Assembly (NCBI GenBank): GCA_027488495.1
Contig: JAIYBO010000165.1
Location: forward strand, 1 to 5,427
DNA length: 5,427 nucleotides
Origin: Bacteroidota bacterium
GTDB lineage: Bacteria; Bacteroidota; Bacteroidia; NS11-12g; UBA955
Reading direction: 5' to 3'
Positions 1-5,427 of the stretch are shown in pieces; within the stretch, counting starts at the first letter, position 1; every line of letters starts with the position of its first letter. The translations under genes and the position numbers were made by a program. Under the pieces are notes generated by a model, which worked only from the letters and a program-made list of their open reading frames with translations, had not been told where the DNA came from and did not search any database.

Positions 1-198
1 AAGCCTTCAATCTTGATCGAATGTAAAGCCCCAGAAATTGTAATTTCCAAAGATACCTTGATTCAAGCAGCCACATATAACAATAAATTAGACAGTAGAT
101 TTATGTGGATTACCAATGGTTTAAAACATGCTTGGTTTGAAAAAAACAGCAACGGCACTGCGCTCATCGCTCCACCCGAACTCATCTCTTTGAAGTAA
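1..198 (+). CDS. HsdR N-terminal domain-like protein (3' part only)
   Basis: The reading frame is open from the first base, so the gene starts upstream and only the last 65 residues are seen. They begin KPSILIECKAPEI, the conserved segment of the small Bacteroidota proteins that consist only of a type I restriction enzyme R N-terminal domain (HSDR_N_2 family). The Glu-Cys-Lys at visible residues 7-9 is the E-x-K half of a PD-(D/E)xK nuclease motif; the catalytic Asp would lie just outside the window. Further conserved pieces are QAATYNNKL and MWITNGLKHAW. Family members are usually around 150 residues, so slightly under half is visible. There is no room after it for the helicase/translocase of a true HsdR, and the next gene converges on it, so it is not part of a restriction operon on this side. 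Its biological role is not established. The family call is fairly confident, the function is not. Confidence 0.8.
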   Translation, partial: KPSILIECKAPEIVISKDTLIQAATYNNKLDSRFMWITNGLKHAWFEKNSNGTALIAPPELISLK

Positions 199-216
199 AA
201 CTGCGGTTGTTTCCGC
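197..216 (-). terminator. Weak candidate terminator hairpin between convergent genes
   Basis: GCGG (203-206) can pair with CCGC (213-216) around a 6-base loop. Read on the minus strand, the hairpin begins in the lipoprotein stop codon and is followed two bases later by four T residues (197-200). The stem is only 4 bp and the T tract is short, so it may be weak. It is the only hairpin in the 17-base gap between the two convergent stop codons. Confidence 0.3.
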
Positions 217-1106
217 TACTCCAACACAAAATCAATCATCTCTTCAGCGATTGTGGCCCTCACTATGCGATCGCAAGATTCATTTTTGAATGGATCAAAA
301 TCCAAACTGATGTTTTTATTTGTGCGTTCATTTTCGAGCAATACCTCACCCAACACAGGAATCATGCCGCAACCCGGCTCAATTTTTTTCTTCAATGGCG
401 CAACGATTCTCCAATCAAACTCCTCATCGAGATGTTCAATTTGCCCCTGACCTGTTAACAAATAATGGTCACCCATGATGCCTGGGGTTTGAATGCCTGC
501 AATTTTCTCCAATACCAAATTGCCTTCAAACTCTGATTCTACCTCACCCTGTTTGACTTTGAATTTTACATTTTTGTACATCAATCGTTCCTTTAAATCA
601 CGGGTGATAGACATTCTCAAATCCAAAATCTGTGAGGGTTTTCCGTCAGTACCAAACCAATATTCCTCATTGGCATCGGTGAAAACAAAAGATTCAGAAG
701 AATTCTCAATATAATGCGATTTGATGCGTACATGTATTTTACCCGCCCGAAATCTTCCATCCAAACATTTTTGTGTGGGTTTGAAGGGTTTAACTACCGG
801 ACCAAAATCGATAACAAATTCGATGTCGTCCCCATCGAAATAGCTAGAATCTATCACAATGATGTGGGCTTCCTTACTCAGGTTCTGAAGAAAAAATTGC
901 GATGGAGCTCCTTTTCCTGTGGTTTGATCAGACACTTCATCCACCAACTCCATGATCGTAGCCAATTCTGTTTGAAGCAACCCGTAATTTTGGGCACTTG
1001 ACTCATTGTTGTCTTGATTGTGATTGATTCGTTCACACGACCCCAACATCAACACTGATACACAGATAAATGCTGTAATAACGGCGTATTTGAGTTGCGA
1101 TTTCAT
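216..1106 (-). CDS. Predicted lipoprotein of a Bacteroidota-type family, function unknown
   Basis: This encodes 296 residues from the ATG at 1106. The N-terminus is a lipoprotein signal peptide: Lys2 and Lys6, a hydrophobic stretch at about 7-22, then the lipobox LGSC with the lipidated Cys at 24. A polar, Asn/Gln/Ser-rich linker (25-40) follows, so the protein is probably membrane-anchored outside the cytoplasm. The body is rich in predicted beta strands. It carries CLDGRFRAGKI (114-124), a Y-L-L-T-G-x-G segment (215-221), APLKKKIEPGC (236-246) and a C-terminal LDFDPFKNESCD (268-279). From memory this order (Asp-Gly-Arg then Gly-Lys-Ile, 'PL...C', 'DFG...CD') resembles a group of uncharacterised secreted Bacteroidota proteins. 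Mature Cys114, Cys246 and Cys278 could form a disulfide. A start at 1151 would put 15 polar residues before the signal peptide and would fall at the predicted transcription start, so I prefer 1106. It follows the aminotransferase after 78 bases. No enzymatic motif is seen. Confidence 0.82.
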   Translation of the reverse strand: MKSQLKYAVITAFICVSVLMLGSCERINHNQDNNESSAQNYGLLQTELATIMELVDEVSDQTTGKGAPSQFFLQNLSKEAHIIVIDSSYFDGDDIEFVIDFGPVVKPFKPTQKCLDGRFRAGKIHVRIKSHYIENSSESFVFTDANEEYWFGTDGKPSQILDLRMSITRDLKERLMYKNVKFKVKQGEVESEFEGNLVLEKIAGIQTPGIMGDHYLLTGQGQIEHLDEEFDWRIVAPLKKKIEPGCGMIPVLGEVLLENERTNKNISLDFDPFKNESCDRIVRATIAEEMIDFVLE

Positions 1107-1158
1107 CAATGTGTGTGTCTTTTGATTGCAATTTTCGCAAAAAGCAACCACTCTATAA

Positions 1159-1166
1159 CAAAGATA
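1159..1166 (-). promoter_or_regulatory. Candidate -7 box (TATCTTTG) for the lipoprotein gene
   Basis: The minus strand reads TATCTTTG, an exact match to the Bacteroidota -7 consensus TAnnTTTG, in the 78-base gap upstream of the lipoprotein. Transcription would begin around 1150-1153, giving a leader of about 45 bases before the ATG at 1106. The nearest TTG upstream (1181-1183) is only 14 bases away, shorter than the usual 17-23, so the -33 element is poor. The box therefore rests mainly on its match and position. Confidence 0.45.
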
Positions 1167-1184
1167 ATGCGTTTAACCCCCAAA

Positions 1185-2381
1185 TCATTCACACATTTCT
1201 TTGAAAACCTCTACAATTACTTCACATGCCCATTGGATTTCTTCTTCCGTAATTGTCAATGGTGGCGCCAATCGCAGGCAATTTGGGGCATAGAGAAACC
1301 AATCAGAAAACAAACCTCTTTCGAGCATTTTCTGAATGCAATTTTGCACCAATTCAAAAGAATCCAATTCTACCGCCAACATCAGACCCTTACCATGGAT
1401 GTTTTTTACCATCGGATGCTTTAGCCCTTTCTTAAACAACTCGCCTTTCTTGAGTACATCGTCCATCGAGATTTCGGAGAGCAACACGTCAAAAGCCGCC
1501 TCACCCGCCGCACATACCACCGGATGTCCACCAAAAGTAGTAATATGACCGAGTATGGGATTGTAAGATAGTTGCGACATCAAGGGTTTGGAGGTGATAA
1601 AACCGCCCATGGGCATTCCGCCGCCCAACGCTTTGCCCAAAACCAACACATCGGGCACAACACCCACATGTTGAAACGCAAACAAACTACCCGTTCTTCC
1701 AAAACCCGTTTGAATTTCATCAAAAACCAAGAGGGCGCAATGCTCATCACATTTTTGTCGCAGTGCCTGTAAAAAAGGCACATCGCATGGTTGCACACCG
1801 CGTTCTGCCTGTATCACTTCAACCACCACGGCAGCCACTCGAGACCAAGGAATCGAATTCAGTTTTTCAATATCGTTTTGATCAACAAAATGGACCGATG
1901 GCAAAAGTGGGCGGTAGGCCTGACTGTAATAATCATTGCTCATCAAACTCAACGGACCCTGACTGCTACCGTGGTAGGCATTGGTTAATGCCACAAAATC
2001 GGATTTCCCAGTTACCCGCTTGGCCAGTTTCATGGCACCATCGATGGCCTCTCCACCAGAATTCACAAAATAACAGCAATCCAAATTTTCGGGCAGTTTA
2101 CTCACCAAAGCACAAGCATAATTGGATTGCGGCGTTTGAACCGTTTCTCCGTATACCATCACGTGCATGAATTCGGCGGCTTGCTTTTGAACGGCTTCAA
2201 CCACCTTGGGATGTTGATGTCCCACATTACAAACCGAAATCCCAGCAATCAAATCCAAATATTTCTTTCCGGATGCGTCGTACAAGTAATTCCCACTGGC
2301 CCGCGTGATGTGTATGGCCATGGGATTGGGGCTGGTTTGCGCCATGTGCGATAAAAATGCTTGTCGCGGATGAATGTGCAT
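1185..2381 (-). CDS. Class III PLP-dependent aminotransferase (ornithine/acetylornithine aminotransferase-like)
   Basis: A complete 398-residue fold-type I aminotransferase, normal length for the class III family, which moves an amino group (often from the omega-amine of ornithine, acetylornithine or a similar substrate) to a 2-oxoacid using PLP in the cytoplasm. Visible landmarks: FVNSGGEA at 105-112 (PLP phosphate loop), NAYHG at 134-138 (ring-stacking aromatic), the PLP-nitrogen Asp221 in FDEIQTGFGRTG (220-231), Schiff-base Lys250 in LGKALGGG, TTFGGHP at 281-287 (phosphate contact from the partner subunit), and Arg370 in LRLAPPL, the expected carboxylate-binding Arg. The loop has Gly110 where Thr, Ser or Ala is usual. 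The start RQAFLSHMAQTSPNP matches the N-terminus typical of Bacteroidota members, supporting the ATG at 2381. No arginine-biosynthesis genes lie beside it, so the substrate cannot be fixed from context. Class is near certain, specificity open. It is separated from HU by a terminator and probably has its own promoter. Confidence 0.95.
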   Translation of the reverse strand: MHIHPRQAFLSHMAQTSPNPMAIHITRASGNYLYDASGKKYLDLIAGISVCNVGHQHPKVVEAVQKQAAEFMHVMVYGETVQTPQSNYACALVSKLPENLDCCYFVNSGGEAIDGAMKLAKRVTGKSDFVALTNAYHGSSQGPLSLMSNDYYSQAYRPLLPSVHFVDQNDIEKLNSIPWSRVAAVVVEVIQAERGVQPCDVPFLQALRQKCDEHCALLVFDEIQTGFGRTGSLFAFQHVGVVPDVLVLGKALGGGMPMGGFITSKPLMSQLSYNPILGHITTFGGHPVVCAAGEAAFDVLLSEISMDDVLKKGELFKKGLKHPMVKNIHGKGLMLAVELDSFELVQNCIQKMLERGLFSDWFLYAPNCLRLAPPLTITEEEIQWACEVIVEVFKEMCE

Positions 2382-2385
2382 GGAA

Positions 2386-2393
2386 CAAAGGTA
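2386..2393 (-). promoter_or_regulatory. Candidate -7 box (TACCTTTG) for the aminotransferase gene
   Basis: The minus strand reads TACCTTTG, matching TAnnTTTG, only 4 bases (TTCC) before the ATG at 2381. It lies in the 31-base gap left after the HU terminator, where a new promoter is needed. A TTG at 2404-2406 is too close (10 bases) to be a standard -33 element; at the normal distance only the T tract of the terminator is present. If used, transcription would start at or within a few bases of the ATG, so the mRNA would be leaderless or nearly so. Confidence 0.4.
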
Positions 2394-2412
2394 ACTCAGA
2401 AATCAAGGACAT

Positions 2413-2437
2413 AAAAAAACCCCGACGATGCGGGGTT
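2413..2437 (-). terminator. Intrinsic terminator of the HU gene
   Basis: On the minus strand a perfect 7-bp stem (AACCCCG with CGGGGTT, 2418-2437) closes a 6-base loop and runs directly into seven T residues (2413-2419). It begins 24 bases after the HU stop codon. This is a textbook rho-independent terminator; it should isolate the abundant HU transcript from the aminotransferase gene. Confidence 0.9.
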
Positions 2438-2461
2438 CTTTCAAAAAAGTTGAAGTTAGTA

Positions 2462-2731
2462 TTAGATACCAGCGTTCAATTCAGCACCTGCTTTGAACTT
2501 AGCAACCTTTTTGGCAGCGATTTTGATCTCGGCACCAGTTTGTGGGTTACGGCCAGTACGTGCATTGCGCTCGCTTACTGAGAAAGTACCGAATCCTACC
2601 AAAATTACTTTGTCACCCTTTTTCAATGCTTCAGCAGTTGCAGAGGTGAAGCTGTTCAATGCAGAAGCAGCTTGTGCTTTGGTGATGCCAGCATCGCTAG
2701 CCATTCTTCCAATTAAATCTGATTTGTTCAT
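2462..2731 (-). CDS. hup: HU-family DNA-binding protein
   Basis: An 89-residue protein, close to the standard 90 residues of bacterial HU. It acts as a dimer on the nucleoid, binding and bending DNA with little sequence specificity. The start MNKSDLIGRMA and the helical N-terminal half (1-38) are typical. The core GFGTFSVSERNARTGRNP spans 46-63, and the DNA-binding beta arm carries Arg61-Asn62-Pro63, with Pro63 being the residue that intercalates into DNA. The C-terminal KVAKFKAGAEL (75-85) is the usual last strand and helix; the tail is short and lacks the long Lys/Ala-rich extension of some homologues. The gene stands alone, with a well-formed promoter upstream and a strong terminator downstream, as expected for a highly expressed protein. 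The leader before the ATG is AT-rich without a Shine-Dalgarno sequence, usual in this phylum. IHF-type specificity is unlikely but cannot be wholly excluded by eye. Confidence 0.96.
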   Translation of the reverse strand: MNKSDLIGRMASDAGITKAQAASALNSFTSATAEALKKGDKVILVGFGTFSVSERNARTGRNPQTGAEIKIAAKKVAKFKAGAELNAGI

Positions 2732-2759
2732 GTTTATAAATTTTGTTTTGTTAGTGTTC

Positions 2760-2789
2760 CAAAAGTAAACAAGGGATTTAGTTTGTCAA
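2760..2789 (-). promoter_or_regulatory. Bacteroidota-type promoter of the HU gene
   Basis: On the minus strand a TTG (2789-2787, within TTGACA) is followed after exactly 19 bases by TACTTTTG (2767-2760), matching the -33/-7 consensus TTG-N17-23-TAnnTTTG. Transcription should start near 2753-2755, leaving a leader of about 22-24 AT-rich bases before the ATG at 2731. Both boxes and the spacing fit, which makes this the best promoter in the window. Confidence 0.8.
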
Positions 2790-2811
2790 GTAGTGCCAAT
2801 ACCCTACTACT
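2789..2811. repeat. Inverted repeat abutting the HU promoter
   Basis: AGTAGT (2789-2794) and ACTACT (2806-2811) are perfect 6-base inverted copies around an 11-base centre, GCCAATACCCT. One arm touches the -33 TTG of the HU promoter. In the 128-base gap between aroK and HU it could be an operator or a hairpin at the end of the aroK transcript; it has no T tract on the minus strand, so it is not a standard terminator. Chance occurrence is possible at this arm length. Confidence 0.35.
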
Positions 2812-2859
2812 ATGAACTTTTACACGAGAAATTAACAATTTCAAAAAATCGCCAACCTA

Positions 2860-3372
2860 TTAATTCATAACTAATTGATTTACAGCCTTATATAAAAAAT
2901 CATTGGGTTCGCTCCGATTCCAAATAATTTTCGCTGAACCATAGTAAATACTGCGTTTTTCGGACAATTCGACCAATTTTTCCATGATTTCTTGCTTGTT
3001 TGAACCCTGAAACAGAGGTCGGCCCGACTCATTTTCAGCGATTCTTTGCACCAAAACGTCGAATGAAGTATTCAAATACAACGTAAGTCCATGAGATTTC
3101 ATCCAATCCATATTGCCATGAAATGCAGCGGTTCCACCGCCGCAACTGATCACTGCATTCTGTAGATTCCGCGTTTCACGCAAACATTTCGCCTCCAATT
3201 CACGAAAACCTTCTTCGCCCAGGGCAGAAAACAATGCGGGGATCGACATGCCTGAAATGGCACAAATTTGTTCATCCAAATCAACACAATCCCATCCCAA
3301 TTTATTTGCCAGCCACTTGGCGGTGGTGGTTTTTCCGGCGGCGGGCATTCCTACTAAGTATAGTTTATTCAT
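2860..3372 (-). CDS. aroK: Shikimate kinase
   Basis: A 170-residue protein, the usual length of this enzyme, which phosphorylates shikimate to shikimate 3-phosphate with ATP in the shikimate route to chorismate and aromatic amino acids. From the ATG at 3372 it shows the P-loop GMPAAGKT (8-15), a DLD motif (Asp31, Asp33) for Mg and shikimate, FRELE with Arg57, the CGGG shikimate-binding loop (77-80), Arg118 in the GRPLF lid region, and Arg140 in the SEKRSIYY segment near the C-terminus. All key residues are present, so the enzyme should be active. A GTG at 3381 would add three residues, but the ATG directly before NKLYLVG fits the family better. The start overlaps the end of the permease gene by 8 bases, implying translational coupling and co-transcription. 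No other shikimate-pathway gene is in view. No clear terminator follows, so some transcripts may run into HU. Confidence 0.96.
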   Translation of the reverse strand: MNKLYLVGMPAAGKTTTAKWLANKLGWDCVDLDEQICAISGMSIPALFSALGEEGFRELEAKCLRETRNLQNAVISCGGGTAAFHGNMDWMKSHGLTLYLNTSFDVLVQRIAENESGRPLFQGSNKQEIMEKLVELSEKRSIYYGSAKIIWNRSEPNDFLYKAVNQLVMN

Positions 3373-4414
3373 ATCGAACACGGGGGTCTATCCAAACATA
3401 CAACAGTTCGGTAATCGTATGCAAAACGAAAAACACACAAGCTGTGAATAAAACCGCCCCCATGACCACCGGAAAATCGGATTGTTGCAATGCTTCGATG
3501 GTCACTTTGCCCAAACCGCGCCATTGAAAAATATATTCGGTAAAAAACGAACCAGCGAGCAAACTGCTGAACCACCCACCCACACTGGTAATGAGCGGAT
3601 TCATGGCATTGGGCAAAGCATGTTTTACGGTGGCTTGCCATTTAGACAGACCTTTGGATCTTGCCGTGCGTACAAAATCTTGGGCAAGCATCTCAACCAT
3701 GGTATTTCTTGTTAATTGAATAAACACCGCCAAGGGTCGAATCCCCAACGCGAGGGCCGGAAGAATCATGTTGCTCAACACCATGGTGCGATTTTCACCC
3801 AGTTCATCAATTTCATACAAACTGCCCGTCATGGGCAAATGTGTGTATTCGTGCCACACAAACCCAAATAACCACGAAAATATCATCGCCGAAAAGAAAC
3901 TGGGCATGGAGATACCGATGGCTGAAAAGCCCACAATCAGATGATCCAACGCCTTCCCTTGCTTCATCGCAGCCACAATACCCAATGGAATGCCAAACAT
4001 TAGCGCAATGAGCATCGCCGCCATCGCCAGAACCATCGTACCCAAAAATGCTTGAAACAACATACCACCCACGGGCTGTTTGCTCTGAAACGATGTACGC
4101 AAATACGGGAGCTTCAACCATACTTGCCATTTGCCCCGATTCAAGGCAAAACCCGAGAGGTATTTCAATTTTTGCGAAGTGGAATCATACACAGAAATCA
4201 AAGACAAATCGTTCACATAATAAATCGCTTGTTTGTGTAGCGGTTGATCCAAACCCAGTTCCGCCACAATGGCCTGCTTGGTTTTTGCATCGGCGCGCTG
4301 AGAAGTGAGCAATTCTTCCGCATTGGGCAAAGCCTGAAACAGCACAAAAATGAACAGCACTAGTCCCAACAGCACGGCAAATAAGAATTTGGATTTCTTC
4401 CAAATAGACTTCAT
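3365..4414 (-). CDS. ABC transporter permease, OppB/DppB-type
   Basis: A 349-residue inner-membrane protein of the binding-protein-dependent transport permease family (BPD_transp_1), the class that includes the dipeptide/oligopeptide/nickel permeases OppB and DppB. It has one N-terminal membrane segment (about 10-28), a soluble region (about 30-118) with the typical LGLDQPL, then about five membrane segments (roughly 122-150, 158-188, 214-232, 274-294, 318-340). The cytoplasmic coupling loop is FVRTARSKGLSKWQ (247-260) followed by HALPNAMNPLI (265-275), the EAA-type motif that docks the ATPase. The end, EYIFQWRGLG with SDFPVVMGAVLF, is classic for OppB. It overlaps the upstream gene by ATGA and aroK by 8 bases. 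No ATPase, second permease or binding protein is in the window, and its neighbours are not transport genes, so its partners must be encoded elsewhere. Peptide transport is inferred from family only. Confidence 0.93.
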   Translation of the reverse strand: MKSIWKKSKFLFAVLLGLVLFIFVLFQALPNAEELLTSQRADAKTKQAIVAELGLDQPLHKQAIYYVNDLSLISVYDSTSQKLKYLSGFALNRGKWQVWLKLPYLRTSFQSKQPVGGMLFQAFLGTMVLAMAAMLIALMFGIPLGIVAAMKQGKALDHLIVGFSAIGISMPSFFSAMIFSWLFGFVWHEYTHLPMTGSLYEIDELGENRTMVLSNMILPALALGIRPLAVFIQLTRNTMVEMLAQDFVRTARSKGLSKWQATVKHALPNAMNPLITSVGGWFSSLLAGSFFTEYIFQWRGLGKVTIEALQQSDFPVVMGAVLFTACVFFVLHTITELLYVWIDPRVRYE

Positions 4415-5427
4415 GATTTGATCTTACTTGAAAGTCTTTTGATGATCCCCACTTTTTCGCCCTTCGCTTTGCGATGCTCAACATCTAAATGAGCCACTGA
4501 AGGCAGGTCTCTCCCACTCCATTTGCCCAGCACTTTGGCACCTTGGAAAAAATATAGCGTGGGATTATAGCGTGCCATGGTCAGCAACATTTTCTGATCT
4601 GCAGAATAAAACTTCATATCCAAGTTGTGTTGTTTGATAAATGCTGCGGCGGGTTCTGCTGCGGCCGACGTTAATCCATATACCCGAACACCCTTTGCTT
4701 TGGCCCATATTAGCAATTCTTTCCATTGTTGCATCCCACTCAAATCGGCTTGGTCTAAATAAGGCATCACCATCGCCAACTGAAAACCGGTGGCATTCAG
4801 GAAGGTATCTTTCATATCTGCCCCGCTCTGATCATCGTTGATGGCGAAATCATGTATGGGCGATTTATATCCTTCAATCACGAGCTTTCTTCTTTGCGAT
4901 TTTTTGTCATCGTATTGATATCCAGCATCCATGTATTTTGAGAACTCACTGGTGGCACATTGCACAGAATCAATTCCACCTTTTTGATTGGGCTTATACA
5001 ACACCCAAGTAATTTCAATGCTATCGGTGGCGCGCATACCCTCGGGCACTTCCGTCATCACCCTTTTAATATCGTTCCCCACTTTGTAGGGCAGGAAATC
5101 CCAAATGGGCAGATACATATAACAATATACACCAAACGAGATTGTTAAAGCGCTCAAAACAACCATCAACTTATGGCCGAAGCCTTTTGAGAACCAAGGT
5201 ACATTGTGTTTCTGTGCGATCAACATCACCCCCACCAAAACCAAAAGCACCAAGTCCTTGTAAAAAGAATGCCAGGGCTTCAGTTTGAGAAAATCCCCAA
5301 AACAACCACAATCTGTCACTTTATTAAAATACGCACTGTACCCCGTTAGAAAGGTAAAGAAAACAATCAATATGGCCGTAATGGTGATGGTCAGCCGGAT
5401 GTTCCAGCCAATCAACATCGCCAAGCC
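4411..5427 (-). CDS. BT_3928-like membrane protein: DoxX/MauE-type domain with thioredoxin-like C-terminal domain (5' end missing)
   Basis: The frame is open to the window edge; 338 residues are visible and the N-terminus lies outside. Residues 9-34 form a membrane segment, followed by VTDCGCFGDFLKLKPWHSFYKD (split at 38-58), a signature of DoxX/MauE-related membrane proteins, then membrane segments at about 59-71 and 87-106. The soluble part has a region at 135-200 with no motif I recognise, then a thioredoxin-like fold: a strand around QLAMVMPYL (216-224), a helix at 232-246, VRVYGLTS (247-254), and the NPTLYFF strand (288-294) with the cis-Pro-type Pro289, ending VLGKWSGRDLPS. The CxxC active site is absent, so it is not an ordinary thiol oxidoreductase. 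This architecture matches the uncharacterised Bacteroidota family I recall as BT_3928. Probably about 70-90 residues are missing. Its stop overlaps the permease start (ATGA). Function is unknown. Confidence 0.8.
   Translation of the reverse strand, partial: GLAMLIGWNIRLTITITAILIVFFTFLTGYSAYFNKVTDCGCFGDFLKLKPWHSFYKDLVLLVLVGVMLIAQKHNVPWFSKGFGHKLMVVLSALTISFGVYCYMYLPIWDFLPYKVGNDIKRVMTEVPEGMRATDSIEITWVLYKPNQKGGIDSVQCATSEFSKYMDAGYQYDDKKSQRRKLVIEGYKSPIHDFAINDDQSGADMKDTFLNATGFQLAMVMPYLDQADLSGMQQWKELLIWAKAKGVRVYGLTSAAAEPAAAFIKQHNLDMKFYSADQKMLLTMARYNPTLYFFQGAKVLGKWSGRDLPSVAHLDVEHRKAKGEKVGIIKRLSSKIKS

Noticed and set aside
714..1001. Open frame of 95 codons on the plus strand
   Set aside because: It is antisense to the lipoprotein gene and shows no domain, signal peptide or promoter.
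1107..1151. Upstream start that would add 15 residues to the lipoprotein
   Set aside because: It would place polar residues before the signal peptide and coincide with the predicted transcription start; the ATG at 1106 gives a normal lipoprotein signal.
1763..2170. Open frame of 135 codons on the plus strand
   Set aside because: It lies wholly antisense to the well-supported aminotransferase, has no recognisable motif and a composition expected of a shadow frame.
2828..2842. AT-rich hairpin (GAAATT / AATTTC) after aroK
   Set aside because: On the minus strand the T run precedes rather than follows the stem, so it cannot be an intrinsic terminator for aroK; the short AT-only stem is likely chance.
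3373..3381. GTG start adding three residues to shikimate kinase
   Set aside because: The ATG at 3372 begins directly at the conserved N-terminal strand and keeps a short overlap with the permease, as usual for coupled genes.
3813..4130. Minus-strand frame of 105 codons inside the permease gene
   Set aside because: It is another frame of the permease coding sequence, which has clear family motifs across the same bases.

Overview
The window looks like chromosomal DNA of a member of the Bacteroidota. The evidence is the mix of families: an HsdR-N-like orphan protein, a DoxX/MauE-type membrane protein of the BT_3928 kind, a Bacteroidota-style class III aminotransferase and a short HU protein. 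Gene starts lack Shine-Dalgarno sequences, and upstream boxes fit the Bacteroidota promoter pattern TTG-N17-23-TAnnTTTG. By eye the base composition is moderately AT-rich. The order (possibly Flavobacteriales) is inferred and uncertain. I see no RNA genes, CRISPR array, insertion sequence or phage genes.

Layout: the first 198 bases are the 3' end of a plus-strand gene for a small HsdR-N-domain protein. Every other gene is on the minus strand. Read in the direction of transcription (right to left), these are: the 3' part of a BT_3928-like membrane protein (4411-5427); an OppB/DppB-type ABC permease (3365-4414); shikimate kinase aroK (2860-3372); an HU DNA-binding protein (2462-2731); a class III PLP aminotransferase (1185-2381); and a predicted lipoprotein (216-1106). 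The lipoprotein converges on the HsdR-N gene with only 17 bases between the stop codons.

The first three minus-strand genes form a tightly coupled operon: the membrane protein and permease overlap by 4 bases (ATGA), and the permease and aroK by 8 bases. HU is a separate unit with a well-spaced promoter at 2760-2789 and a strong intrinsic terminator at 2413-2437. The aminotransferase and lipoprotein each have a promoter-like TAnnTTTG box. The one before the aminotransferase is so close to the start codon that the mRNA may be leaderless.

This is mostly housekeeping DNA: aromatic amino-acid synthesis, amino-acid metabolism, nucleoid structure, one permease and cell-envelope proteins. I did not find a convincing new system. 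The items most worth a second look are the permease with no ATPase or partner beside it, the possible leaderless aminotransferase promoter, the inverted repeat against the HU promoter, and the poorly characterised lipoprotein and BT_3928-like protein.
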